Below, piece after piece: positions 1 through 14,974 of a stretch of DNA of 64,000 nt. The notes under the pieces were generated by a model. That model was not told where the DNA came from and did not search any database. It worked only from the letters and a program-made list of their open reading frames with translations. This DNA is from Apteryx mantelli (lineage: Eukaryota; Chordata; Aves; Apterygiformes; Apterygidae): assembly GCF_036417845.1 (NCBI RefSeq), contig NC_089981.1, forward strand, positions 80,393,268 through 80,457,267, in the 5' to 3' direction. A program made the translations under genes and the position numbers. The stretch's first letter is position 1. The number at the start of each line of letters is the position of its first letter.

Positions 1-3000
1 ATCACCAGAAAAATTTGTGAAGGCATTTGCGGATAACTATTTTCCTTTTTTTTTTCACTTATAGAGTGATTTTTCTTTTATGGTTTTCCTTAAATCCTGG
101 GAACTAAAGTTCTTTTTGAAGTCTGTACAGTATTTTTCTCTGAAAAAAAATCTCTGCATGTCATTAAAAAACCCTGATGCTATACATTTTATAAATAAAA
201 TCCCTAGACTTATATTTGGATTACAATGATCTCTTGGGCATGAACTGTCTTTCCATTCTGTATTTACGAAGCACACAACACAACAGGAACAATAAAAACA
301 ACATCATCTAGTTTCATTCAGACAGCAAATATCTCTTATCAGCTGTATCTGGATATTCTTCTTTCATCAGTGGTGGGTGAAAAAAACCTCCATGGAAAAT
401 TTTACTTAAAAAATTAGATTTTCAACAAAGAAAAATATTCTGGGGAAATTCCAGTTTTACTCATTTTGTCAGTGTTTTAATTGGAAAACTGGGCACCTAA
501 AATTCCTCACAAAAATCTCTTTTCAAAACAAAACTTAGAGTTTGTCATGTTGGGTTGAAAAATATTGATTTTGGGTTCAGCCTAAAACTGCCAACAACAG
601 AGGACATTTTTTAATAAAAATTAAAAAAAAAAATTTTCTTGCTATTCTTTTGTTTCTCAGAAAAAAAATGCCAAGCAACTTTTTCTTGCCAATTCTTATT
701 AAAATAACCTCTCTTCAGTTTTTGACAATTTCCTTGGGATTGTGTTGCTCTATTTCAAGTTCTTCCTTGTTTTCTTTCTTCTACCTTAATGCCAGCATTG
801 GCACTGAAACTTCCCTTAATGATGACATATGTTCCTCACTCATTCAGAATATGATCTAACTCTTTATACAGAGCATCTGTTTATTTATCTGTGGGACATG
901 TGGCTAGAACATAAACTTGAATGAGCTGTGGGAAAGGCCAATTTTAAATATGAAAATAGACTAACATTGGTATAGTTAAAAACACTTTCAACTCCCTAAT
1001 TTGATTACTAGTCACAGAAAACGCTTAGACATTCTCATGACAATTAGTATAAACATTATTCTTTTCATTGGAAAAAATATTATCATAGCTGGACAAATAA
1101 GCTGACCCACAATTTGAAAATGAATGTCATTTAAAAATTGTCTTTGAAGGCATAATTCAGTAGTGGTGCTTAATATTCTCAGCTGTCATTGACCATGTAG
1201 CAATTACTTTCAGTTCTAATGAATATTTATTTATATGCACAAGGTATAAGCATTGCAAATATCATATATATTTGAGCACAGTTTATTAGGATGATATTGT
1301 ATGATTGCATGTATGTAGTCACTATTATTACATTAATATTTGATAGATCAGTGTAAAATGTAATTATACCCTAGTATGTTTGCTTAAAGTCAGCGTCAAC
1401 ATTTTGATTGAGAGTAGCATGAAACCGTCCTTTTCTGAAAACAGACCAAAGTTTTTCATGTCTGATATCAGAATCAAGATTTGGGGGATCATAAATGATA
1501 GCAATTTGGGTATTTGACGTCTCACACAGCTTAAATCACTTCATAGAAAGCTTTTCTTCAAGTCAAAGGCAAAAATAGGAGAGGGGGGCAAAAGCAATAT
1601 TTTGTTTTCCTGAATGTTTAATCCTAGAAGAATCAGTTTCAAAGAGGTAGAACATTTAGCTATTGAGTACGATGCAAAGATCTTCTGCAGTCCATTTAAA
1701 AAAATGCATTTATCCATAGTCCTTGCTTGTTTCAGGGTAGAGCCCTAAATGCAACAAAGCTTCGTATCCTGCTTTCAGTAAGAGTAAGATATTATTTCAT
1801 TGCATGCTAATACCTAAACTCTCTATTAAATCAGTTGTTTAAAAATCCTCTTTCTGTCTGAAATTTTGGAAGCTCCCCTTAATCACAAATATCACCTAAA
1901 AATGAAAGATTAGAGAGAAAATAAAATATTACTTTCTATTTTTGTTGGTGTTTACTTTGTTCTGTTGTTCACATGTCATATATAAACCCATTTCAGTTTC
2001 CTCTGTCAAGACAGCTAGTTTCTCTTGCAGTTTCAGTGTCTTTCTCACAAAGCAAAAAGGCAGAGAAAACATGTTTTAAAAATAGGAAAATGTGATTGTG
2101 AAACCACAAACTTGTGTTTCGTGCAGAGGAGAGGTGACGAGGGTCAGAGAGAGGTACTGCACAGAAATCCCTTTAATTTAAGTTTTGAATTGACAAAGTT
2201 TTACTAAACATGAAACTCTTCACTTTTATACTAATATCAACCTCAGTATCATAACATGTAGACATTGGAGTGTGTGAGTTGGTTTCTTGATATTATTCAG
2301 CTACATAATTTCCATTTTTTCTTGTGATTCCCCATTTTCATCACCTTTCATTTGCTGGTATTGCTGCCCGGAATTGTTGATAATTTATGAAGTACTTCTG
2401 GTGAGATCCTAAATCATGAAGATTTCACTTTATTAATCCTCCAGTGCTGCAATGCCAGCATAGAAATACCTTTCTGTTGTCAGAAAAACACCGAGTCCTG
2501 CAGTCACCAATTTTTGCTGGTTCACGAGCAACATCTATAATGCTCCTGTCTTCCTACTGTATCATTTTCATGCTGAAAGTACTTGAAACAAAAGCTGTTA
2601 AGGGGCTTTTCCCCTCATCTGCCCTAGCATGGAGCTGCAACTTGAACCACAGAGGCCACATCTGTGCACAATGTCAGTGAGACAGAGGAGGGAAGGAATT
2701 GGTTGAAGGGTGAACCAGAAAGCAGCAAAGCTTCTGGGAGACACCAGGTTGGTGGCATTACAGAATTAGGTTTTGTCTTTCTCCAGAGGACTGAACTAGC
2801 AGTGGCAAGGTAAGATCCTCCAAAGTACGCCTCACATCCCTTTCAGTGATGACTTAGAGAGGTTGGCCATAGTACAATCGGTTCAAGCCCCATAGTCAAT
2901 GCACCTCCCGGTCCCTTTGTTGCCAACGAGCTCATCAAAGAAGTGCTGTGAGGTTGTGCAGACCATCAGAAACAATTCTAAGACCAACTGCTTTCACCTG

Positions 3001-6000
3001 AGACACCATTTTCTTCTTTAAATATTGGAAACATGAGCCGGTCTTCTGAAGGGAGAACGTCTTGTTTCTCTCTTTTTTGGATGTTGTTTGGAACATTGAA
3101 ATCATTCCGCTTAATTAGCTCAGTTGTTAGCCTCTAACAACAAATATTCCTGTCTGAGCTGACTGTCACATTGCTGGTTTGGTCTGTTTTGAGTTGTCCA
3201 GGTTTTATTTTTTTAATGATGATGGGATGGGGGGAATGCAGAGTGGGAAAGAAATTGCTTCTGTAGACAGGGTCAGAGGCAACCTGCATGATGCACCCAG
3301 GAACCTTTCTGATCCTCTTAAACTGAGCGCTGCGGTGTGCGCAGACATTTTCTACAAGAGCAACTTGTAGAAAATCTGACACTCTCTGATTTATATTGTT
3401 TCGCTTGGGAGTTTATGCTTATTAAACTTCCCCATGTATAAAGCAGAACTTACTGTGTTCTGCAAGGTGCGTATTCCTGACAATAACCCTATGCTACTCC
3501 AGATCCCTTTCCTATCAGCCTTATCGACCCAGACCATGCCTGGATTTTATGGGGATGTGGCTGGCAGAGGCGTGTGGGAAGGGCTTCCAAGGTTCAGAGA
3601 GCCAAGAAACCCTCTGGAGGGAGTCATCAGATGGTGCAGTGATGCACACAGTCATAAAAATCTCTTCTGAGGTTGTCAGTGGTGTGCTCTCTCACAGGAA
3701 CTGATGGATTTTGTTGTTTTTTGGAAAATGATTTGGTTTGGAAAAGTTCTAGCAAAGAGGGCAGGATTCATCTTTGCCTAAAGTCCTTCTAACTCATGTC
3801 GGCTCGTGAGGTTGAGATGGCTCCTCAGCATTTGGACTGAAACCGCCAATCAAGGCGTTTGTGACAGCTTTTGTGCAGTGCCTGGCATAGGCACTGTAAC
3901 ACATGACTTGGCGTCACAGATCTTCCCCTCCAACAGGCCACCAGCTAGCAAAGCCTTTTGGTGTAATGGGCTGATTTCAGCACTTAACTCCGTTACCTTG
4001 CTACTATCATCTGTTTTCATAATCCCTGCATAGTCAGCACTCTTGTAACTTCAGCTGCTAAGCGCTTGGCTCTTCTTGCTTTTAATATCCCTATTCTCTT
4101 CCCCGTTTCAAATCACAAAGTTTTGTCCTTGTGAAGAATGGTCTTTTTCTCATTGTGCTACTTGTTCTGCAGCTGAATCTCTCCCTGATGTTTGCTTAGT
4201 GCTTTGCATCTCAGGCACAATACCAAGAAATGGAATGCGACATGCTCGCTCCTTATTATTATAGATTGATGTTGAAAGGAGTGCTCCATGTAAGATTTTA
4301 ATCAAGGAACTGCAGCAAGTTTATGAGCAATATATATCTCTCTTAATTTGTCCAGCAATGAAAAGATGGTTGGCAGGGAGAAAAGGAGAAAACTCCTTCT
4401 CTCTCACCAATGTACTTTCTAACACGAAAAAAGGATTTTGAATAAAGTGGCAATATGGATGCATTTGAAACTGCGAAATGTGATTCTTAATTGCTCGTGA
4501 TTGTCTCTCAAACAACTGGTAGGTTAACCACGGCAGGCTGACAGCCTGTACTAACTGACAATCAATATTGTTGAAACGCAGAACCTTTGCCTGCAAGATA
4601 TAAAAACATTTCATTTTCAAACACTACAGGACATCTGCTTCTGGAGAGAAAAAGTTGCTTCTTCTCAGCAATACGCACCAACTTGTAACTTATTTTTTCT
4701 CTTTGCTCAGAGGAAACAAAAGTCTTCTTTATACCATATCCTTTCCACTAATCTGGCAGCTATCCAGTGTGGGTTTAAACAGATGTTCTGGAAAAAAATA
4801 TGGCATATACAAATGAGATGGAATCCAGCAACTCAGTCATGGATTATTACAGATATAAAATACTGAGGGCTAAATTCTTCTCAGATACATATTCTATATA
4901 ATATTTGGCACTAGATGTAAGAACAGCACACAAACAAATCATTAATACCCTCATTATAATAATTATTATATATTTAGCAGAAAGATCCCAGGCTGGATCA
5001 AATCCTTTGCATTAAACACTGTACAGAAGCACATTCAGGCTGAGAGTTCACATTCAAATGGCTGTATGCAGCAAAGACTTAGATATGTAAGTAACTTTAC
5101 TTTTGCATGTTTGCAGGATTAAGCCCCACATGTGATTATATTATTGGCAACAATAGGCATTTCTTACTTTCCATGCTACAGCTTTTGAATAAATCACACA
5201 GTAACGAATGATTTGATGTTAAAGGGAAAGAATTTGAGTCTTGCTGCATATAACTCTACCTAGCCTAAGGGCTGCCACAGGGTTATAAGCTTAGAAAAGG
5301 TAAAAATCATATGGACACACACTGCATAAATACATACTACAAACAATGCAATGAGCCTGATAACATTATCTCTTCAGGTCGAGGTAGGAACATTTCCTTA
5401 CCTATGGGGCAGCCACGCTAGTTCTGCCAGCAGAGAAGCACCTCCTTGCTTTTGGCTCTGTAGCTGCATAACATGTGCACGGCAGTGTAGGTCGATCCAA
5501 AGGGCAAAGCCGAAACGCAGCAGGCTGCATCGTGTGGTCCCCGGGTCTCAGCGACGCTCTACCCCATTTTTAATAGTCCTAACTATAATAGCAACTAAAC
5601 TCCATACTTGTGGAAACTAACTCAAAATGAGCTTTTTTTAAGCATTCACAAAGGACTTTTAATTATCAGGATTACCTGATAATTAATTCTGTTTCCTATT
5701 GTTCCTAATGCCAAACAAAAAAGGAAAGATGTTGGGGAAATACCAGAGTGGGAGGCACTCATTTGTCCCCATTTTCCCTACTGCTTTTCTTTTCACCCTC
5801 TAACTTCACATCATTTTGTCGACTTTGGAAAAGTTACAGGGAGATGAAAGCACAGCAAAATTCTAGCTTTTCTACCCTCGTACATTTTGAAATAAGAGCT
5901 GGCTTGATGAATTAGAATAGAAAAATAATAAGAAAATGTAAATGGAGAAAACAGAGAACTAGGCAGTTCTCTTTTTTTCCCTGGAGTGAAGGTGAAACAC

Positions 6001-7317
6001 TAAACGTCAGAAATTCAGTAAATGCAACAATATCAGAAAATTACAATTTAAGAAATGTCACAGACATTGCTGGAAAAGCTGCTGCATTCAAAACGCTGTG
6101 AGAGAAAAACAGCCTGCGCATTTCTTTTCGGAAGCGTGAAAAGTGTGTACTTTCCTTTTTCCACTGTTGTTTGTTGCTGCTAAGCATATTTTTTCACAGC
6201 TGATGCAAAGGTCCGGACTCTTCCAGCAGGAGAACAGATCGGTTCGAGGTGGGTTTCGCGTCCCAGGGACGGACGTGCTGGCGCTGGGAGGGTGAAGGCC
6301 CCGGCACTGCCCTTTTCCGGCGCCCATGCTGCACGCAGCCTCCCCACGACCCACGCTGACGATGTATTACACCTCTGTACACACGCCGGTGAACAAACAC
6401 ACAAATATGGTTTCATTACATTTTCTTGAGCAATTTTAACAATTTTAACTACAGAAGGAAGAGCTAAATCAGACATGTGAGCTGACTGCTGCAGTTTGCC
6501 TGGTTCTAGTTACAAGCTCAAGAAAGCAAGGGAAATAAAGCGCGAGGCTTAGCGTATCCTCCCTAAGCGAGTGAGCAATTCAGACTTAATGGGTTATTTG
6601 ATGATATTTGACTCTCCTGCTATATGAATAACATCTGCAAACACACTGAGAGTCTTTGGAATTGTTTTTGGTTTGAAAGAATTTGTTATTTACAGCATTT
6701 CAATCAGTCACTCCCTGTTTTGCTGCTTTGGCTGGTCACAATGTCACATTTGAGCCTCTCCATCCCCTGCCTTGAGAAACATCTTTCTTATAATAATCAG
6801 GTGTTTTTTATCGAAGCCTCCAAAGACAACAGGGGAGAACTCTGACGTTATAAACCTACTGCTGGGGGTTAGAAATCACTGAGATACTAGAGCAGGGGAA
6901 GAAGACAAAAATTAAATGAAGAAGAAGATCCAATTTCTGAAGCTCCACTGGCTGTGTTTAGATTTCTCAGTGGTGGCCAGCCCAACATTAGGCTAGTTCA
7001 CACATGCTTCCTGCCCCACGTCGGTGCAGCCACACGGCTGCTGTAGCAAGGCCAACAACACAGGCAACTTCAAGCATCCCAGCAATGCCAAATAAAGATA
7101 TCTAGTCTCTCTAGGAAAGAGTCCAGGCAGAACTGTTTGCCTTTTCCAGACCAGTCAAGTGACAGCAAGACATTATGAGGAAGATGCTAGAAAAATCAGT
7201 GGTTACCATACCTATCGCCATGATCTCCACCATACGTGTGGAGAGCTTCTGGAACTGCCATCAGCAGCAGAGAGAAAGCAAGCTCTCTCCACTACCTTGA
7301 TCTAGAGATGAGAATAT
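1..7317. other. AT-rich intergenic DNA, no gene seen
   Basis: No open frame here resembles a known protein; the longest are about 100 codons, as expected by chance in AT-rich DNA, and none sits between convincing splice sites. The stretch is rich in short A and T runs. It includes a perfect inverted repeat near 5660, listed separately, and a mildly GC-rich patch near 6230-6370. In human, AKT1 lies divergently upstream of ZBTB42, but no AKT1 coding exon is recognisable here. Confidence 0.7.
5659..5686. repeat. Perfect 12-bp inverted repeat, 4-nt loop
   Basis: The arms TTAATTATCAGG and CCTGATAATTAA are exact reverse complements separated by ATTA. Each arm carries a TAATTA/ATTA homeodomain-type core. 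It could be a paired homeodomain site, a small hairpin or chance. Confidence 0.9.
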
Positions 7318-7695
7318 AAAAAAGGCCATCCTGGGTCAGACCAAAGGTACACCTCGTCTAATATCTTGTCTTCAACAAAAACAACAGTGACATGGAGGCA
7401 TGAATGTAAGAAGAGGGCAAGCAAACAGTGATACTTCCTCAGAATATTCTTCACACTGCCAACAAGCCAAAAATGGTGTACTATGCTTAACACCCTTTGG
7501 TGAACTTATTGACCATGATATCTTCTACTGGCGCTACAAGACCATGCACAGTTTTAGCACCCAGAAGGTCCTGTGGCAAGGAGATCCACAGCTTAACTAC
7601 AGTTCTGTAAAGGATTGCCTCCTTTTAAATATCCTGAATCTGCCACCTTGCTAAATTTCTCTGGTGTCCCCAGCTCTTGTACTGGAAGAAAGAGG
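7318..7695 (-). mobile_element. CR1-type LINE 3' relic (antisense)
   Basis: The start, with a phrase reading TGGGTCAGACCAAAGG, matches the reverse complement of the CR1 3' end known from turtles, crocodilians and birds. Further along come the diverged phrases typical of this family: the GGCAAGGAGATCCACAG stretch near 7575-7592 and a CTCTTGTACTGG-like stretch near 7673. The element is heavily diverged, lacks reverse transcriptase and has no intact frame. The subfamily cannot be assigned by eye. Confidence 0.7.
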
Positions 7696-10600
7696 GAAGG
7701 GCTGAACTGCCCACACTGATCCCGATTCTGTAGGTATCTCCCTGAGCCCTCTCGTGCTGAGGCTGTAAGAGCTGCCGCTGTGTGACACCCCAGAGGTTGT
7801 GTCAGCGTGCAGGTCTACATCCTGTGAGTTTGGACACGACGTCTGCGATCAGGAATGGTCTAGGACACAAGCTCCAGGACAGCCTCCCGTGACAGTCGTG
7901 AGCCTCACCTAGTCAGCGTGGCGTGATTCCTCAGAGCCCGCGAGGAGCTCAGATACACAAGTGCTAGGCGCCACATGAACGCCAGCAGTGTAACAGGCAG
8001 ACAGATCAGCCCTTACGCCAGCACTCTGTGTGTATTTACAGAGACAGCAATGATTTGCAACAACAATTTTTCCACAAGTTGCCCCCCGCCAGCCTCCTCA
8101 TTGAAGGCATTAAGGTAAGCAACCTTAAAAGAAGCTCCAGAAGTGTGCGGAGACTAAGGAAGAAAGTCCCAGAAAAGACATCTGGGCAGTGAGAGGTGGG
8201 AGGGAGGCACATGCCCGTACGCACTGTCACCAAGCTGCCTGAAAAGAGAACTAATATCATTTGTGTGGGATTTTCCTCCCCCTCCCGCAGATCAAAAGGA
8301 CAGCAGCAATGCAATCTGCTGTTTGTGTAGGAAATGTGTCAGAAGAGGGAAGGAGGGGATACACATGGGAACATCTGCTCTAAGAAGCCACTTGAAAATT
8401 AACCATTTAGGCCCTCATTCAGCAGGCACCTGCTTGGCGTTAAGCACGTGAGTAGCCTCAATGACACCGGGGCTGCACACGTTCACGGCACCTTCTGCAA
8501 AGTCCCCGAGGAACATCAGGGCCCCGCTGCAGGCTGCTTCCCAGCAATCCTTCCCCTGGGAAATGGGCTGGGCTCCTCCAGGCGGAGTGGAGCCCCTTCC
8601 TCCTGCTGCTGGGTGGTTACGCACATGGGTGACTCCACTGGCTGTGCCTAAGATGTGGAAAAGGTTGTGCATGGCCAGATTTACTCATATCCACGCAGGC
8701 ACACCTGGACAAGTGAAGGATTTGCAGCTCGGCTCCTTGAATACTTGGTGCTAGGAGCAGTGAGCAGGGGAGACAGAACTTTTTATCTCATTTATCAATC
8801 AGACTTTAAGCACCTAAAAAAAAATTCTCCTGCTCCGCTTATTGTGCAGTCAGTCCTTTTGCCCCAGCTGAACCTTGCGGTGTGCAGCTGGCTGCAGCAC
8901 CCTTTTAGGAAGAACTTGCTGCACAAATTTAAAGTTGGTGTCAGTATACCATGGGTTTTCTCTTTTGTCCATGACCATTGCAGGTGCCCTGGTCACTCAG
9001 AGCTGCCTCTTGTGCCCTTTGCACGAAAACTTGTTGCCAGAATAAAATATTTGCTGACTTGGCTTTGTAACACCAACACGCTCCAAAATAAGAATAGCAG
9101 AAAAAAAAAAAGTTGTATTCTTTCTTCCTTCTGCCTATAAAATTAAAAACCCCACATTGTCCCAGTGCAACAGAGTCTAGCACAAAAGGGAAAAAACAGC
9201 CCCGTGTTGTTCTAGGCCACAAGCCAAAACAACTTGTGCAAGTTTGTGCTGGCAACAGTGTTCTCAGGCAGAGGGTCTGCGTTCAGCAGGGCTGAAGAGT
9301 CATAACTACCTACCCTGCCTCCCAGTTCATTGAGTCACCTTCCTGTTATCCCTCTGCTACCCTAAACCTCCCACGCACTTAGGCAAGGGGGGTTTTATTT
9401 ATTTTGTGCGTCCAGTAAAATCTGTCCCATGATTGTCATTCACTACCCCGGGTGGCATACGGAAGACTGCCGTCTCTGTGAAAACATCAACCTTAACCCG
9501 TTTTTGGAGGCAGTCCAACAAATCCTTACCCACAGAAATACTTTTACACAAGTATTCAAGTCAACAGGATTCCTTGCATGAGTAAGGGATTGTGGGATTT
9601 AGCTTTTACCCATCTTATTTTTCCAGTAAATAAAATGTACTTTTTTTCAGCCTCTCTAGAGAACTTCACCATTTTTATCCTTCTGCTGCTCTTCTAGATT
9701 TTGTCTATTTCCCCAGAGTTCCTTATGGCTTCAAACACCATTTAACTTGCAATATTTCTTTCTTTGCAATCTCTCCTTGATCTAAATCTCTCTCCATTTG
9801 TCCACTTCACTTGCAGAGATGAGTTAAATCACCAGACTGATCTCCCAGCTGAGAGGCAGACAGAGATTGTTTGGATTTCAGTTTCTGCATCAGAATCTGT
9901 CTTCTCTATATTGATTCTGGATCAAATGCAGTGTCAGAAGAGGAGAGTTCAGATGTAACTCACAATGTCAAAATAAAAACCAAAATTCCAGCTGTTTTTA
10001 TCAGAACTGATCTCAAAAGGACCTCTGCTTTTCTTTCCTTTTACTGCATTCTCACAAGTTTGGTCTAAATGCAAGCAGACACAGATCCTCCTCCATGTTC
10101 ACCCCTAAGACACAGCCCAGAGCTCGGGAATGTCTTGGTTACAAAGATGTAGTTTGAACATTGCTCTGGACTTGAGCTGGAGGCTGCCTCTGCTTCGCTC
10201 AGCCAAAAATGAGTACTTAGCCATTTGGACTATGGAATTAAACGAAGAGCAGTACATCATTCTTTTGTATGCTGCTGGCTGTAGAAACTAAGGTCCTATA
10301 GTCACACTAGCCACATAAAATGTCTAGGCCCATCCTCAAGTCCAGGCCCTGAAGATTAGTCCAACTAGCAGAGATGTAAAAACCATGGGATTTTGGCCCG
10401 CTGCTATTTCTTCCACAAAATTTCCTAGTGCATTTAATTTTATTTTTAGTTCAGTCCATTTTTAGTTTTCTGCAGGCAAACTTTCCGCATTATTCTCAAC
10501 TGCTGTGAAACCCCTTTGTATACAGAATGAAAAATGTTGTCATCAGCACCATTTCCATGACAATGCTCTATTCATCCCTTCCTCCTTTGACTGGTAACAT

Positions 10601-13600
10601 CCTACCAGTAAAGTCTGCAGTTCCTCAACAGGTGATTAGTATTCCAGGTTGTTTCCTTTCACTGATTAACTGTTACAGGCTGACCTCCAGTTAAGTGCAG
10701 TGCTGAGTGTCTTTTGGAAGCCCTTCTTCCAAATGCTCTTTAAGAAGCGTCACCAGGTTTGCCAGACAAGACTGAGGCTTCGCAAAAGCATGAAGAGTAC
10801 TTCTTAATGAACCAGTATTTTTCCATAAGGTTTCACACATTTGCTAACATCTCTATGATCCCATATTTTGAGGCACTTGGTTTCCAAGGGCAAACTACCC
10901 AAAACCTTCTACTGCACAGAAACTGGTGGGGTTAAGCCTCTCCAGTATGTTGCAGGAGGCACTCAGTAACATGAGTAATTCCTTAGATCTTAAATTGCAG
11001 CCTGAACCCCTGATGCCATGAGGTCTGCCACTTAGTTACATGGTAAAGTCTTGATGCAGGAGCAGTGTCCAGTATACAGGTATCAGACCTCAGATCAAAG
11101 GTCTTTGTCTTACACAGGTGGAGAGTCTACCTATAGCTAAATTAAAACCTACTCCAGGGTTTCATAGAGTCCCTTCCCTGTTACTACACCTTTACCTGGG
11201 TGCTAAGTACTCACCTCCCCATAGGCCCAGCAATGCAATCAGCTTTGAGTATCCAACAACGGTGGACTCAGCAGAACAGCAACTCAGCAGACATATTCTT
11301 AAGCTTAATGCTATTCACATATTTCAGTGATTCATTAGAACAGGACTTATACTGAGAGTCTAATTAAGACCAAGTTCCACATTAATTTTCAGAGCAGTAA
11401 AAGGCAAGTTATGTAAACTCACAGCAAGTACTTCTTCTTTTACCAGAAGAGCAAGATAAAAGCATAAAACACATCCATAGGCAAAACAGTAAAGGAGGAG
11501 AGTGAGAGCTTTGGCAGGCAGTACATATGAGAAGGAAGTCTAGAAAGATATTTTTATTTGCATTTCTTACGTTGCATTCTCTGGACTTTCCCTCCACCTG
11601 GAATACATTAGAGGAAAGCAGAGAGACGAGTGTGATGGCTACTACACAAGCCTAAGACAACAGCAGCTCTTTGTGCCTAGAAAAATGGTCTGTCTTGCTC
11701 TCCCCGTTCCCAGCCTCCCGTTTCTCTCTTCACTGCCCCGATGCTGAACTTCTCTCAGAGGTGCACGTTTGGCACCCGAGCTCCTAAGGGCGTCAAGCAG
11801 AGGCCGAGTGAGAGGCCAGCTCCTCTCTGCACAGAGCTCCCAGAATCACCCCAAAATCATTCCCTCCAGTGCTGCTTCCCCCCAGATCCTCCTCCCAGCT
11901 CCTCTGACTAGACTGAGCAGGGTGGCAGCAAAGAAAGGTTGAGGTATACGGTGAAAAGGACAGATGCCTATGCTGAAGTGGCTAAATATGTTTAGATACT
12001 GGTAGCTTGCCTATCTGGAGACAGAAATCAGGTCTTTAATGGAAGAAGTGTGGCTCCCTGAGCCAAGGAGGAAGATCCAGTCCCAGGGGACAGCACGAAA
12101 AGGATACAGGGATGGGGGAAGAAGAAAATGTCCAGGGAGAGTTGGGGGAGACAGTGCCATGGGGAGCACTCCAAATTACTGAGGGTCTTGAAGGGGGCAG
12201 CAAGGAGCTTGGCTTTGACTCAGGAAAAGATAAAAGTAAGAAGAAATAGTAAAGGTGATTGCTGCAGCCATCTGGATAGATTAGGGAGGGTAAAGGTGTG
12301 CTTCATTAAAGCCACCTATGAAGAGACTGTAGAAATCACGGTGTGAATTGTGTAGCATGTGAGTGAAGGTTTTAGCATGGGAATGGAGAAAAATGAGATT
12401 TTTTTTTTAACTTGCATCTGGGTGCTTATGTTTATTTATATTTGCTCAGCCACGTTGATTTGGAAAAGCAAAAATCAAGAGAGGACCAGAGATTATTATG
12501 TGCCACTTCTCAGACACATGCAGAAAGATGGAGTCTTTTATGACCTGAGGGACTGCAGATTTACCTAACAAGGATCACAGCAGTTATTTTAAGAAAATGT
12601 ATGGCCAACCCTGCAAGTCATAAGAGAGGAACTGATCCCACTTAAGAGGCCTTTTATAGACAGTGAGATGGGTATTTCTCCTCTCTGCCTTACAAAGCTC
12701 AAGGTAATAGTTGGAGGTAATGCTGATTTATCCTGGGACAAAACATTTTCTGAGAAACTGCTGCCAAAGTTAAGTTGGCACCAGAAGGTCACGAGGACTA
12801 AACCTTCTTATTCTAGGTTATACTTTTGCCTAGCAAGTATTTCCATTGTGAGATTTCCCAGTTGTAGTAGAGCAAAACATTTCTGCAATATTTAGCCCTG
12901 TTTTCTTTGGGGAGTTACTAAATAAAGTGCCTTGTTAACACAATGTATTATTTGCTTACAAATAGAACAATGCCAGTTAAAAACTTCTTAATAAGATATT
13001 TGTAGCTCCTTGGCAGATTGATTGTAAATAGACTGGACCCTAGCTGTGCTACTTAGCTTATCTGAGAATATATTAGCTTCTGATTTAAAGAGTTTTGTCT
13101 GGGCCTGATAAATTTTTTGTCTGGTCCCAAAGCAGACACCAGTTTTATCTCTTACTATGCACTGTTATTTATGGCTTTTCAGTGTCATTCTCTATATATT
13201 CTACTACAAACTTCCATCCACCTGTTACTTTATAACATGGGCTCCTACATTTCCTTCCTGGGGACAGACGGATGGATAAATAAATAAATAAATAAATAAA
13301 ACAATTTGCTTAACTGTATCAGACATTTTTAAAGTAAACGTATATGATATTTGGAATACAAGCAATGAAACCCCAGCAACATTAAAATATGGCTGCCAGC
13401 CTGATGAGCAAGAGTGAAAGGGGAAAAAACCTCCCAAAGAGGAGAGTGTGCCTTATCATGGGCATGCAAATTTCCTGTACCACTACAAGCCAAGAAGTGT
13501 GTTCCCTTTAAGGAAAAAACTAGGGATTTTAAAAGGCTGAAAAAGTACCTTCATTTACAATTTCTAGAGATCCAAAACACAGCAGATTACATACAACCAA

Positions 13601-14974
13601 AACAACCAGAAGCTGAGGGTTAGGTAAGCTGAGAGTGAAACTATGAAGGGTGACTAAGAGGAATCCATCTTCCACTGTTTGGCAAGAGAGATACGGTACA
13701 GATGTGACACTAATGCCTAACTGGTTCGGTGTGGATGTTGCTAGACCCTGTTGTGTAGCAAAACGTGACCTACACCGGTGGGACCTCTACATCGTCCTTT
13801 GTGCCCCCAACGCTTGCCTCTAGATTGGTGTGTCCTTATTGATAGCCATGTCAGAGAAAATACAAGTAAATATGTAATTTATATATAAGGAGTCTATCCA
13901 TTTGATAACAACAGGATGATTCGACAGTGGAGATGTAAGCTCCCGGCTGACACAATATGTGCTCACAGGGTCTCATGATCAGGGAGAAATCACCAGGACA
14001 GTCATAAAACAAATACCACTCTCCTAAGCATGCTGCTTAGGAGGATGGCTGCGCTATAATGCTCTGATTAATGCGTGGAATTGCAATAGTGCAAGTTAAT
14101 GCTTCCTTGAGCTTGTACGATGTGCTTGCAAAGGATCTTTGGGAAGGTCATGCCCACACTTTATGGCTTGACTGCAAGCTGAGCAGTGCCCTGAACGCTG
14201 ACCTCGGATGTGACCGGAGTGTAAGTACTGGAATAGACTTCAAATTGGGATACCTCCACGGATGCCAGCAGCAACTCCTTCACTTGACACCACAGGGTTC
14301 GGTGTCCTTTGGGGTTAAATTCCTCCCTGTTTCAGAGGGAGGAATGAAGCATTCAGTCCTTCTAATGTGCGCCGCGCTCTGCATGGGAGAAATGAACCTT
14401 TGAGAAAGTTTGGAAGAACTTCTGCAAATAAACCTTGCTATGACCAATACACTGAATAAAACTTCAGTTTCCGCAAGTCATAAACCGTCTCAGTCCCTGC
14501 CTCTCCCTTTGAAATGTGACTGGGCTACCACAAAGAAGAAGCCATACCAAAAAAGAACATTAAAGCACTGAAATCATGTAGAAGCAAACACAAAGAAGCT
14601 TCTACCCAATGAGGTGAGAGAAAAAACGATTAAATCACATGAAAAACCTGTTGCTACCACTTCTGCATTTGGCCAACAAAGAGGGATAGAGAGGCCCAGC
14701 TTGGTAAATATATACTCTTGCTGGATCAAAGGGGTAAGAATGGAAGTGAGTCCTCAGGCTGTATGGACCTGATCCAGTTGGTTTTTCTACTAATTTCTGT
14801 GGGCTTTGGCTGGTGTCCAGGCAGCACAACCAACCCAGACCATGGCTAGCCTTGCTCGGCAAATAAAAGCCCTGCCATCACCGCCAATTTGTACCCTCAA
14901 TTTGCTCTCCTAAACTTGTATTCTTTCCTCAGCCCTAAAATGCTCACTGGCATCTTGGAGGGGTTTAGCAGGAG
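7696..14974. other. Intergenic DNA, no gene seen
   Basis: Scattered frames up to 161 codons (8655-9140, +) resemble no known protein and have no initiation or splice context. A moderately GC-rich tract occurs near 7740-8000 and 8410-8650. No convincing repeat family was recognised apart from the simple repeat at 13275. Confidence 0.65.
13275..13301. repeat. (TAAA)n microsatellite
   Basis: About six tandem TAAA units. Confidence 0.95.

Noticed and set aside
2850-2900. A B-box-like GGTTCAAGCCC suggesting a tRNA or tRNA-derived SINE
   Set aside because: No A box at the right distance and no cloverleaf could be drawn.
8655-9140. A 161-codon + strand frame
   Set aside because: The peptide matches no family and includes a poly-Lys stretch from an A run; likely chance.
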